NCBI RefSeq assembly: GCF_014851395.1
Contig: NW_024041150.1
Span: forward strand, 2,780,891 to 2,844,890
Source of the DNA: Micropterus salmoides
Taxonomy: Eukaryota > Chordata > Actinopteri > Centrarchiformes > Centrarchidae
DNA length: 64,000 bases
Direction of reading: 5' to 3'
Part shown: positions 25,185 to 35,817 of the stretch, piece by piece
Layout: each line of letters begins with the position of its first letter
Numbering within the stretch: position 1 is the first letter of the stretch
Made by a program: the position numbers and the translations under genes
Notes under the pieces: generated by a model
Told to the model about the DNA's origin: nothing
The model's input: the letters and a program-made list of their open reading frames with translations, nothing else
Databases searched by the model: none

Positions 25185-26123
25185 TAATTTAACACTCCTA
25201 ATGTCGACAGTGATGTAATTCTTATCGATTTCCTGAAAATATGGCACTGTGCAACGTGTTCACACCTACCAGAAGTGTTGATTGGGTCTACAGGGAAATC
25301 ATCTATACAGCAGAATATTATAAAGACAGAAAATGTGTGCGCACGCCCGTGTGCTTGAAAAGGTGAGATGGCTATCATGGTGATAAGTATGCTGCTAATT
25401 AACTGATGTTCTTTCTCTTGTCTTCTACATGATGGAGGACACATTTATTTCATTTCCTCTAAAAAGCAACAGCCTATACACGCTGGTGTTACAACAATAC
25501 CAACATTTCAACCCACTCACCAAACAAAATGTTGATCTTTGATGATTTAGCAAAAACCTGCAGTAGATTGTGCTAAATGTTTATTTTGAATGTTCAATGC
25601 AACATTTAATAAAAGTGATTTTTATTGAAGCTTTGGAAATTACATCATGGTTATGGTCTGGTAAGATTAGATGTGAGATGGAACGTAAATCCTGGTCACA
25701 GCTTATTGCTGGCAGTGAAAATAAATCTGGTGCTGCTCAATCGACAAATATAAATCTAATTCCTACACACTGGCCTGGAATTGTTTTGGTTTTGATACAA
25801 ATACAATTTCATCAATTTTAATACTCATTTATTTTTCTATATTTATAGGTAAAACAATAAGATCATTATTTTGATTCAGACTGCGACATTTTTAAATGAA
25901 ACTTCCAAAAAGCAAAATTTAAAACTAAATAAAAACAACTGAGATAAAAATTTTAAAAAACTCCCTTTCCTTCTGTGCGTCTATGAACACTACTGTATTC
26001 CCCAGATTATGATCAATCACATTGCTCATCTCCATGAATACATTTTCATCATCTTCATCATCATCATCAATGTCACCTTCTACCTACGGCTGACTCCTGC
26101 TTTTTCTTTGTCCGGTTCCACAG

Positions 26124-26231
26124 ACGAGGCAGTTTGGTTCGATAAGAGAGGACAGGGCTTTATACGGTGTTTAATGAAGGCATCATGGGGGAAGGTTCGA
26201 GGGCAGAGGGCCAAACATGAAGTAAAGAGAG
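26124..26231 (+). other. Candidate antisense exon (copy A), function unknown
   Basis: A 108-nt stretch on the plus strand, antisense to atrnl1, sits between a strong acceptor (tttctttgtccggttccacag) and a good donor (gtaagaag). It is open in one frame for 36 codons (beginning DEAVWFDKRGQGF after one base) and keeps length and sites in copy B. I do not recognise the peptide. It could be a non-coding RNA exon, a transposon relic or chance. Sequence between 26042 and 26070 is a tca/atc trinucleotide run. Confidence 0.2.
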
Positions 26232-26984
26232 GTAAGAAGTCCTTAAAATACACACACACACACCTGCATATCAAGAGAAAAAATGGTTTTCATGTCTTGG
26301 TGCCATCAAAGAGTCACTCAATATAGTTTCCTTAGCTCAGCAGAATCTGATCAGTTACCCGTCAATCTTTAAATGTAAATACTTCAATCATTTCACTCCC
26401 AGAGCCAATTTTTTCAGCCTATTTATTACACAGGATTAATAACGCCTCATAGTGTAATGCAAATCAAACAATTTTTACACAAATATTTTTAAACCTGGGC
26501 CCCATTTTCACACATTATGGGGTCGAAATGATTAGTAGGTACAAAAGGTTTTGGAATCTCTGCAGAAGATGGCTTCAGCAGGCAGCCAGCTGCAGTGCAA
26601 AAGATTCCTACGGTGTAATTGTGCCTGTCAAAATTAAATCCACAAAAAGTGCTTCTTTTTGCCACCGACAGGCTCAGACTCTTCCACCAGGTGTTTGATC
26701 AATGCACTCTGGCTGTCATCTTGACCTAACTCATGGCCTTTGTTTAATACTGTACAAATTCTGTGTGAAATTTTTTCAGACCTGTAATATGTTCCATCAC
26801 TAACGGGACAATCAATAGTTTACAAGCTGAGTGGCTCCACTTCTCTCCATGGCCCATTTGATTTAAAAGCTCATAATCCGGTGATACTCAACCTTGCCTA
26901 GCCGGTGACCCCATTTTTAGGAGTCTATACAATAGTTTGATGGGGTGAAATTGTCTTTTACCCCTTTAACATGTTTCTGTGTGA

Positions 26985-27575
26985 GAGACACAGACTGTAT
27001 ATAAGAAGTGGAAGTAGTCATCGTGACCTCACCCGTTGGTTTGTGGACTGCTGATTTGAAGCCTTGAGTTTGCTGCCATCTTGATTTTTTGCAACCAGTG
27101 GCATTGGACATGACCGTATTTGGAAGAGAGGGTGGGGAGCTAGCTATCTAGCTTAGCTAGGTGCATCTGTGTCATTTTAACCGGGATCATGATTTTGTCT
27201 AGCGAACAACAGTCTTAAAACTAAATGAACAGCCAACTCCTAATAAGCTTTTTCAACGGCGCTGGTTAAATTTACACATTGACGTAGGTACGAGTCACTC
27301 TAGCCTGACTGACAGGTTCCCATGGTAACGACTAGTCAATCACAGATAGTCCGGCCCTGAAGCATACTCTGCTTTACGGTCTATTTTCCTCTAACTGGGT
27401 CCATAATTTACTAAATGAACATCATGTTCTATTGAAGAACACTTGAAACTAGCAATTGAGACCATAAACTCATCAGGAAAGTGTTTACTGAGGTAATAAA
27501 TCAGCTGAGAAGTAGCCTCATTTTACTATAACTTCTATTGGAACCGGACTTTTTGCAACCAGAAAAGTTGCATTT
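26985..27575. repeat. Dispersed repeat, TATATAAGAAGTGGAAGTAGTC type (copy A)
   Basis: It opens with cagactgtatataagaagtg, then gtagtcatcgtgacctcacc and cgttggtttgtggactgctg. Later come tcttaaaactaaatgaacag and ccaactcctaataagctttt, and it ends at gaaccggactttttgcaacc. The same ordered phrases recur at 44127-44715 (copy B) and, more diverged, at 56123-56755, which proves it is an interspersed element. Confidence 0.7.
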
Positions 27576-28611
27576 GTGTCAAGTGTGGAGCAAGTTGTCA
27601 CATTAGTCTAAGTATGACATAGGATACTTTATTTTACTCTATTCAACCCTACTGCTCGTCCCACATTGTGTTACAGGACCTAGTTATATGAATTGGATGC
27701 TGGTTAATGTCAATGTGAGCTGAAAGCCACAAAGGGAAATCACACAGTCTCAAAGAAAGCAGCTTATGACGAGACATGAGTCACGGCTGCAGCTGACTGG
27801 AGATCAAAAAGGATTCAAAAGCCTTTAAAATCGTATTTACAGAACCGTTTATATGTGTGTGTGGTTTTGTGTGTAGGTCCATGTGCATTTTTTGGTTTGT
27901 CTAAGCTTGTATGTTGACCAGTCAGACACCAGGAATAGAGCTGCCAGAGGGAAGATGACTGGATACCGCTAAGAATGCTGGGTAATTTGCAATTCCGCCA
28001 CAAGGCTCTACAGGTAGATAAACACACACAAGCATGTTTGGAAGCACAGACATGTGTGCGCGCACGCACACACACGCGCACACACATTTAAGACAGTAGG
28101 TGAGAGTGTATTTGGCTGCATTTCCACAGAAAAGACTGAATGGAGCAACTCTGCAGGCAGCATCCCTCTTCTGCTACTCTACTGCTGCTAAAACTCAAGA
28201 ACAGCTGGCTCTGTCTGATCCATCAAACACACACACACACTCCCCTGCTGTCCTGTCTGTCCCAGCCTCTGGTTGATGCTACTGGGTTGCCAGTTTCTTG
28301 CAGAGACAGAACTCAACATCTCTATAGCTCCTGCACTGAACACAAATTTACAAAAGAACTCCTGCTGTTGCACCATGCTTAGAGACTGTACATCAACACT
28401 TTAAATTAGGGACGAGAGAGAGAGAGAGAACCTCAGACTGATAAATAAATTGTACAGATTTTCAAATTCTTATTATTTTGATCGTTTGATATTTTAGTAA
28501 TTGTTTTGTTTTTACATTTGGCACAGATTTTTTAATCAATTATTTTAAGTTTTTTTGTCTATTAATATATACACACATTGTTTCATTTATTTATTTTATT
28601 TTTTTATATAT

Positions 28612-28622
28612 TTTTATTTTTT

Positions 28623-28657
<35 letters not shown>

Positions 28658-28880
28658 TACTGTTTTATTTATTTATTTTATACATTTTAATTTTTTAACA
28701 CACACAAACGCTTACTGTTTTATTTATTTTATTAACACAAGCTTACCGATTTATTTATGTATTTTATTTTTAATATCTCTTTTTTTTAACACATACACAC
28801 ACACACGCTTACTCTTATTTATTTTATTTAAATTTTTAATAATTCTTTTATTTTTAAACAAACACATACGCTTTGATTAC
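28612..28880. repeat. (CA)n plus about 50-bp minisatellite (copy A)
   Basis: After a long (CA)n run, a unit of the form acgcttactgttttatttat, then t/a-rich sequence ending in tttttaacacacaca, recurs about five times with decay. In one plus-strand frame it reads as a hydrophobic Phe/Ile/Tyr-rich peptide, which is a by-product of the repeat. CA runs and unit spacers differ in length from copy B. Confidence 0.7.
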
Positions 28881-28904
28881 TTTACACTTTAATTACTTGT
28901 TTAA

Positions 28905-29000
28905 TGAAATGTATGGGGTTGATTGTTCTTATGTTGTATGTAGCTTTGGCAATATTGTTGTTATACATTCATGCCAATAAAGCTAATTTGAATTGATTTG
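28905..29000 (+). repeat. LINE-type 3' tail (copy A)
   Basis: The sequence tacattcatgccaataaagc followed by taatttgaattgatttga has a polyadenylation-like aataaa and a short tandem ttga tail. This is the usual 3' end of several teleost non-LTR retrotransposons. Only the end is recognisable; upstream is the minisatellite. A GA-rich tract follows at 29000-29028. Confidence 0.5.
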
Positions 29001-30233
29001 AGAGAGCGAGAGAGAGCGAGAGAGAGATGAGGGTGGGTGGGTGACAAAAAAATGATGGGTTGGGACCACTCTCACCAAAAAGCAACAGCATTGGTTGTTT
29101 GTTCAAATGCTTAAAAACAACCTATTTTTACATTTTCCTGACAAGCAACCTCTTGTGATTGTGCCATTCATTTTTTAATAATCCACGTTATGTTAATAGA
29201 AAATGCATTCTGCGTCAAGATTAAGTTCCTTCAAATTGTTGCAAATTAGTAAATTCTAGAAAACAAGTTTGAGGTGAGATTACTATGACCTCCTCCTGAA
29301 GAGGTTGCTTGACAGGAAAACAAATAGAGAACATTTTAAACAATGCTGCCGTTGTTCTGGCAAAGACAGTCTTGAGGTGAAAGTTGAAGCATAAAGCTAT
29401 CGACGACTCTGCAGTGAGGGGTTTGTTTGTTGAGGAGTTTGCTACACAAACTTTTAAATTCTATAGGTTAAAGCTAATAAGAGGAATGTAAGGTAACATG
29501 TACATGCCCATACCGAACTATAGGCTGGTAGTTGTCTATGTGAATGTATGAATGATCTGCAGCAGTCAAAATACTTGTTTCTCCAAAAAAGTCAGATAGC
29601 ATTCACTTTAACCTAAACTGAAAGAGCTTTAAAATGTGGCCATTCAAGTAGCCTGTCCTATAGGTTTTGATTGAGAAATATAATGTATAACACATTCAGT
29701 GGTTATTCTTTTAATCTTGTTTTAATTCATTTATTCATTAATGCATTCCTTCTCCTGTTTAATGATGTTTGAAATATGAGGGCCTGAAGAACACTAGTCC
29801 TGTATGAAGACCCGTGTGAAACGAGCACTGAACAGAGCTTAAATAAACTATGACATGAACGACAAAACGTCCTCCACACGCAACAGTAACCTTTGACTTG
29901 ACTGTGTAGTGTGTCTATGCATCACACGACCAGCCTGACACTGTTCATAGACAACCAGAGAGAGCAAGTCAGGTAGGGCATCAGAGCGATAAGGAAAGAG
30001 GGAGCTCCTGATGTGAATCATGCAAAATTTATGGAAGCAATAAAACTGTTCAGCATGAGGTGCCGATGGCAGAGGAGCATTATACACCGAAACACTGGGT
30101 AGCAAAAGATAACAAGCAGAAGAAGAAAAAAATACAAGCTGAAGTCTTGCCTGGAAGACAATTCAGAGGGAAGCATGGGTGCACTGTGGTCTGGCTGCTG
30201 CTGGAGGTACCTTGTTAAACCTGAGCTCTAGCC

Positions 30234-30960
30234 CAGTGTTTCTCAGCGAGGGCGGTACCGCCCCCCAGGGGGTGTTCAGAGTATGTCGGGGGGGCGCTGG
30301 AAGCAATATTTTGGAAAGGTGGGGCGTTTACCTCAAGATTCACAACAATAGGAGTTTAAACTTTCAACTACTTGCAAAAAAACTAGTCTGCAACATTCAA
30401 GTTTACCCCACTGCGACAGGGCGAGAGTGTATTTTTCTGTCAGCTACTTGTGGTGTGGCTCCGTGCTGCCTTCACGGGAACAGGAAGTTAGAATATCATC
30501 TGTAAAGTTTCACACACGATGTTTACAGCGTAAACTCTGGAAAATTGGACACTCTCTTTCTTGATATTACAGTGGAAAAGCGTTTATGTCTGAGGAATAC
30601 ATGTTGAACTCCTCATTATCGCAGTGGTTGCACATTTACAAGAGGGATATTCGGCTGTCGGACTTCTCCTGAAAGCAACTTCAGTGTCCAGAGACGACAC
30701 CAGCGAGTGCCGTGAAGTGGCAGCCAGTTGCAGCCACTTTGTGCTCGAGCGGACATAAACATAGAACGTTAAAATCTGAATCGCAAACTTGCTCTGTTTG
30801 GGACTGTGAGCTGCACTTTTTCGAAGTTAACGTCCGTGTGGATTTGTGGTGAGATTTCTGTATAATCACAGGTGTTGTCGGTTAGTTTTTGTTTTCCTGC
30901 TGCATGAGCACCTCCTCGTCTCATCCAGTTCTGTGTCTGTTAGTAGTATCCCTTCGACCG
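30234..30960 (+). mobile_element. hAT-type element remnant (copy A); right end uncertain
   Basis: The left end cagtgtttctcagcgagggc, followed by ggtaccgccccccagggggt, is characteristic of hAT-family elements in vertebrates. The sequence to about 30960 is the most diverged part of the two copies, with block differences at 30690-30700 and 30800-30885. No transposase frame is seen. The left boundary is sound; the right boundary is a guess based on where the copies realign. Confidence 0.45.
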
Positions 30961-31798
30961 TCTGACAAAGCTAAATTCTAATTAAATGATAACGTTTGTC
31001 TTGTAATATTACGACATATCAGATCACAGAAATGTGGAAGACATTCTGAATGTGCAGAAAGTTTTGAATGTGAGCAGAAAACCTGCTAAAACAGATGAGC
31101 TATTAAAATCCAATCAATAACTGAATTAAAAGGAATTAAATTTATCACTGAGGTGAAAATGTGCCTCAAACTAATTTATAGAGGTTAAATTCCCCAAACA
31201 AAATACACAAAAGAGGAGGGAAGACTAAATCGTGTGTGTTAACTCAGCAGGGATGATATTAAGTTGATCTTCCTGAGAAACATATTTAAAAGCAATAAAG
31301 ACCTCAATTTTGTGTTTCCCTTTATATAAAAACATTTCCACCATAAATTGGTGCAGAAAAGGCAGAAATTTCACCAAAATGCAAGAGTCTTTAAGTCCTT
31401 AATGCTCAAAATCTTCTGGGGGAGGGACCCCCGACCCCCAACTTATGAAGTGCCCCATTCAATAAAACAGTCTTTGGCTTTATAAATAGTTTGAGAGGAA
31501 CAGTTACTTACAAATTAAATATAAAGGACTATTAACATGGCGTTTTTGTTCATCCTGCAACATCAGGACCCACGTGAGGAAATCAAACTCCGGTGACTGA
31601 CTTATGCTGATCTGTATCACAAAGAGCTCACTAAGTAATAATTATAAGCATGATTACTAATTTTAAACCGCATAACCTATTATGAATAATGTAAAAACAT
31701 GACAGGTAGTTCAGTAATAATACTTATTAGCCTATAGTATACTGTTGTTTTGCTGTCACAAATGATTTATGGACTTGGGTAAACAGAGTAGCCTTTTT

Positions 31799-32518
31799 TA
31801 AGTAGTCATATTATGCTCATTTTCAGGTGCAAAATCTCATTTAGGGGTTGTACCAGAACAGGTTTTTAATGGTTTCATTTTCAAAAAACACCATATTTTT
31901 TAATCATACTGCACACTGATGCAGCTCCTCTTTTCACCCTGTGTTGAAGGCTTCGTTTTATCTATGGAGTGATACATCTTGTCTCTAAATGATCTTTGTT
32001 GGGAGTTGCACACGCACAGTTGCTAGTTAAGGACTACTAGCCAATCAGAAGGAGAGAAGGGCGGGTCATGAGAAGCCGGTAAACACGGCTTCGGTTCAGC
32101 TGTACATGTTGCCGACCAGCTTGGTAACATAGACTGGAGCAAGAGTTTCAGAGTGGCGAGTTATTAATCTGTAACAAAAGTATCTTTCATCCATAAAATT
32201 TTTATCTGAGCTCTGTCTCTACATCACAGTAACAAATTTATGTCCACTGACTGCCTGGAGGGTAGCTGGTGTTTGGAAGGGAGAGGAGAGGCAGCAGGCG
32301 GACATCTTGTGACTGTGTGCTGCAGCTCAGTGTGTTTTTTCACCGGTGTTTTTGAGGGCGTGTTAGGAATGTTGGCGAGCATCATGACGCACATTTTGAT
32401 GTGTCATCACAGGGAACAAAGGGAAAAGGCTGGACTACAAGCCAGCTGTTTTCAGGCAGTTCAGAGCAGTGTTTTCTGTGGGAGATTCCTTTGCAAACCT
32501 ATTACATGCACAAAAATG
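31799..32518. mobile_element. Teleost MITE, AGTAGTCATATTATGCTC type (copy A)
   Basis: It begins taagtagtcatattatgctc, continues attttcaggtgcaaaatctc and ggttgtaccagaacagg, and includes ggactactagccaatcagaa and cctattacatgcacaaaaat. This order is that of a very common percomorph non-autonomous element. A long open frame from 32240 lies inside it and is not a gene. The right terminus has been lost or replaced by the palindrome-bearing segment at 32519. Confidence 0.6.
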
Positions 32519-32610
32519 CACCAGAGTTCGTTTGAAAGCGTACCGAGACCACCTCTTAAAAAGGAGGTCTAAATTCGCTTGTTTGGTCAGCTTTTGGTGC
32601 GCACCCAGTG
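32519..32610. repeat. Short palindrome-containing repeat (copy A)
   Basis: Carries gagaccacctc then ttaaaaa then ggaggtct, a hairpin at 32545-32570, flanked by gttcgtttgaaagcg and aaattcgcttgtttggtcag. It resembles another short fish repeat inserted at the end of the MITE. The copy B counterpart is at about 49454-49545. Confidence 0.4.
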
Positions 32611-32999
32611 ACACAAGGTGTGGATGTTTCTACTGAAAAGCAAGCAAGTACACTCTGGCATAACAAAAAAATGTTTAGAAAACATCAGTCTGTCTCTTCG
32701 CTGTAATAAAAACCAGACAAGAAATCAGTAGAACAAAGACTCCCGGGGAGTGCATAAAAATATGCAGGTTTCCTGTCAGCCTCTACGATTCATGTATTCC
32801 TCTGAGGAACTAAAAGTCTAAACAGACACCCAACATGTTGTCAGCTGCAGCTGTGAAGGTTGACGTGAGTCAGTGCGTTTGATTTTGTATGTGCGCAGGA
32901 CAAGGTGAATGGTACAGTCAGATAAAAGGGCCACAAATGCCCTACACACACACACACACACATCATCCAGATTTGACAAGGTTAGTTAATCATCTGTCA

Positions 33000-33790
33000 C
33001 AGGGACAGGGGAACGGACAGACTCCCCTCTCCTCTGTCTGTCCTCCATCTCTCCCTCTTTATTTATCCCTCTATCTCCTCCTTTATTCCTTCATCGTCTC
33101 TCTATCCAAGGACAACTGTCCTTTTCCACCGATATTAACCTTGTATATCTCAGCACATGGTTTTATCTCTTTTTCTTTCTGTCTGCTTCCTCTTCTCTTA
33201 CAATGTCTCCCCCTTTTCCCTACGTCACCGCCTCGTTCACCCTTCCATCCACTTTACAATCCTATGAGTTGAGGCCTATTCCCCTCCCTGGTAGGGACGA
33301 AGCTGTCTTTATATCATTCAGCCCTCTAATCGGCCCCACATCATTGCCTCCCAGCAGCTTAGCCCAAGGTAAATCGAGTGGTCCTTTTCATAAAGAGAGA
33401 TAGAGGGGGATGGAGATAGGAAGAAGGATGAATGGAAGGATGAACAGTGGGGGGAATTTAAGACGGAGAGTTATTGTAAGCTATAAGAGGGAATGACAGA
33501 GGCGTAGAGGAAGTAAAGGAAGGGAGAATGAAGGGATGGGTGTATGAAGGTAAAAGAAGGTGGATATGGATGGATGAGTCCAGTTTAACCAGCACATTAT
33601 TGGAGAGGAGAGGTGATAAATGGAAAGGAAAGTAGACCAAACCAGGAAAAGCGGGGAGGAAAAGTAACAGCAGGGATAACGTGATGTTAAGGAGAGCGTA
33701 AGACACGACAAAAAGACGCAGAGACAGAGGATGAAGTGACAAAAAAAAAAAATAGCAAAGACGGCAAAAGTAGAAGAGAAAGTGCATCGG
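33000..33790. repeat. Polypyrimidine-to-polypurine switch region (copy A)
   Basis: On the plus strand 33020-33370 is strongly C/T-rich (tctccctctttatttatccc and similar). From about 33395 to 33790 it is strongly A/G-rich (gggggatggagataggaaga and similar). Long open frames on both strands come from this bias. The counterpart in copy B is 49940-50731. No coding function is supported. Confidence 0.6.
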
Positions 33791-35008
33791 AGGCTGTCCT
33801 GCACGGAGGCGACGAGAGGCGTGCATCTATCAGCTCCGCGCTCGCTGCGAAAAGCCGCCAGGGACGGAGACACCAGTCAACTCAGGAAATAAGAAAATGA
33901 TTAAGAGCGATTTAATGTCACACCGCCGCCAAGCCAAAACGCACATCTGTCACAGGGAGACTGATGTTACTGCACCTCCCTCTCACTTCTACCCTCCCTC
34001 ACTCACACTCTGGCAGTCACTCATTCATTCATTACACTCTCCCATCTCTGATGTTTTTTTCCCCATCCAGGCCCATATCATACCCTAGCAAACCCAGCCC
34101 CCATGAGCCTCCAAATCACATGTATACACACCCATTTCCTGTGGCTTCTGCTTCCTATCATCTAACTCACACACATAATCTGTTGTTAACAATTTCAGCT
34201 ATGGGATTTGCTATGATTATTCCCATATGAAGCAAAACAAAAGCATGGGAAAAACTGCTGACTGATGGATTTCAAGCAGAAAATTATGGATGCGCTTGAA
34301 ACCACGTGTGCATCTCTGTGAGTGTTTGCCTATATCATCACCACCTTTCCCAGTGTAACATCTCTGTTGTTCACTAGAATCTAAAAAGAAATGGATGCAG
34401 AGAATCAAGTAATCTGCTAGTGCTGTTCCCACAATGTCTTCAGACCACAATCCTGTCCAAATTACACGTGTAGTTTCCCCTTTCACTGCTCCAGTGCTCT
34501 GGTGGTCACCACAAGCTCAAGAGAATCCAAAGCCCACGCTCACAGCTTTTAAACACTGCCCCCATCAGGTTGTTTCTGTCTATTACAGTGTTGTACAGTA
34601 GACTGCTGGGGGCAGCTTCCAGTTGTGTTTTTAATGAAAGGGCTCATGAGTTCTTTAAAAGCAATTCAGAGCAAGATGTGAAGGCAACATTAAAAAGGGG
34701 GGAATACTTCCCTTTAGTTATTTCTGTGTATAAATGAACAGTCAAAACTTTATTTTCTTGGAGACAACTAAGAAAGCAAACTTGTTTCCCAGAGAAATTA
34801 ACTTGTTTCTAGAAATTCTTTTTGAAAATGAGGGTCTCTATTTTGAAAAAGGTTTTTGCAGTAGAAGAGAAAAACAAAATACTATCAAGGTGATTTGAGC
34901 GCAGTGGCAATTATAAGACAAAAAATAAGAAATAGAAAATACTTATTTTTGCTGATGCGCAAACCAAAAATAAAAACATAGTAAACCCCCTGTGACCTTT
35001 GTACTCAC

Positions 35009-35146
35009 CGTTGCATTTCCCTCCGTTGATAGGGTCGCCATAGTAGCCGGGCATACAGCTCTGACAGTGCGTCCCTGCTGTCAGGTTCCCACAGTGCTCG
35101 CACACACTGCCGTTCACACACCTGCTGTGACCATTACACTGACACG
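35009..35146 (-). CDS. atrnl1: atrnl1 exon: first laminin-type EGF-like domain (copy A)
   Basis: This 138-nt exon runs from the acceptor ttcctcgcag to the donor gtgagtac on the minus strand. The encoded module begins CQCNGHSRCVNGSVCEHC, continues with GNLTAGTHCQSC and ends MPGYYGDPINGGKCN. This is the laminin-EGF repeat that follows the PSI domain in attractins. The N-L-T sequence is a potential N-glycosylation site. The exon takes one base from the PSI exon at its start and leaves one base at its end, so both flanking introns are phase 1. It lies 422 bases downstream, in transcription order, of the PSI exon at 35569. A near-identical second copy sits at 51954-52091 and differs by at least one synonymous change in a cysteine codon (cgc versus cac on the plus strand). 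One of the two is probably a product of mis-assembly. Confidence 0.94.
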
Positions 35147-35568
35147 CTGCGAGGAAATTACACAAACACAGGATAGGATACAATTAGATGCTAATTTATC
35201 AGGTACATCTAGCTGTAAGTGCATGAAAATGAAAGCAATATGGGTGGGACATGAATGATATACAAGTAAGTAAGTTTTTCTTTAAGGGAGTCTGGGACGG
35301 ATTTACCGCAACATTAAATTACTTATGCACAAGTTTTGCTCTGAAGGAGAAGATCTCAAAGAGGATAATAAGAACACATTAAAAGTACCAGGTGTAACAA
35401 AGGCAAGATCGGGTCACTGATTATCCAGATAATGTCTCTGGATACAGATCACATTTTAAAACCAGGTGTAAATCGAGTCTTATTATATTCAGGTCAACTT
35501 CTGTCACAGAGTATCAAATGTAAACAATATAATACAGTCACTTGAATCTGAGCAAGCGGGTCACTGAC
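35147..35568 (-). other. atrnl1 intron between PSI and EGF exons (copy A)
   Basis: A 422-base phase-1 intron with donor gtcagtga and acceptor ttcctcgcag. Nothing else is seen in it. Confidence 0.85.
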
Positions 35569-35817
35569 CAGGACACTGGATGAAGGCCCAGTTGTAGCCT
35601 CTATCAGACGAACAGAGACTCTGGTCCAGCACCATGTCCCGGTCTCGTAGTCTGTCTCGGTCTCGGGGCCCAGCCCTGGCAATAGCAGGCTTCAGGGGGC
35701 CTCTGTAAGAGCCTTCCATGCAAACACCCTTGCCGGTGTTACTGGGATCACCACACCAACCGCACTCCGCCCTCTCCAAACACTCGGCACATGTCCTCAG
35801 ACCTGAACAGTTCTGGG
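35569..35817 (-). CDS. atrnl1: atrnl1 exon: PSI (plexin-repeat) domain (copy A)
   Basis: This 249-nt exon follows a pyrimidine-rich acceptor (cttctacag on the minus strand) and ends at the donor gtcagtga. It encodes NCSGLRTCAECLERAECGWC, then DPSNTGKG and a GSYRGP stretch, and ends with WAFIQCP. That is the cysteine-rich PSI pattern just before the laminin-EGF modules of attractins. NCSGLRTC, MVLD before the next cysteine, and FIQCP agree better with ATRNL1 than with ATRN as I recall them. Between the GSYRGP block and MVLD there is an unusual arginine-aspartate run (codons at 35636-35665). The exon is phase 1 at both ends. The preceding exon, expected to encode another PSI unit after the C-type lectin domain, is not found upstream in the window. 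The copy at 52514-52762 encodes the same protein. Confidence 0.94.

Larger units (their letters stand above)
17850..35008 (-). other. Intron between first and second laminin-EGF exons (as assembled)
   Basis: This phase-1 intron of about 17 kb joins EGF exon copy A to the exon at 17756. Its left part is unique and its right part, from 22407, belongs to the repeated block. No additional attractin exon is seen. It contains the repeats listed separately and one candidate plus-strand exon at 26124-26231. Confidence 0.6.

Noticed and set aside
28612..28880. Regularly spaced repeats that could suggest a CRISPR array
   Set aside because: Units decay, spacers are not unique, the host is a vertebrate, and the units are CA/AT minisatellite.
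33458..33873. Two long minus-strand frames rich in Ser/Leu/Phe (also 50399-50814)
   Set aside because: They follow directly from the purine-rich plus strand; both frames are open at once, which is typical of biased composition.
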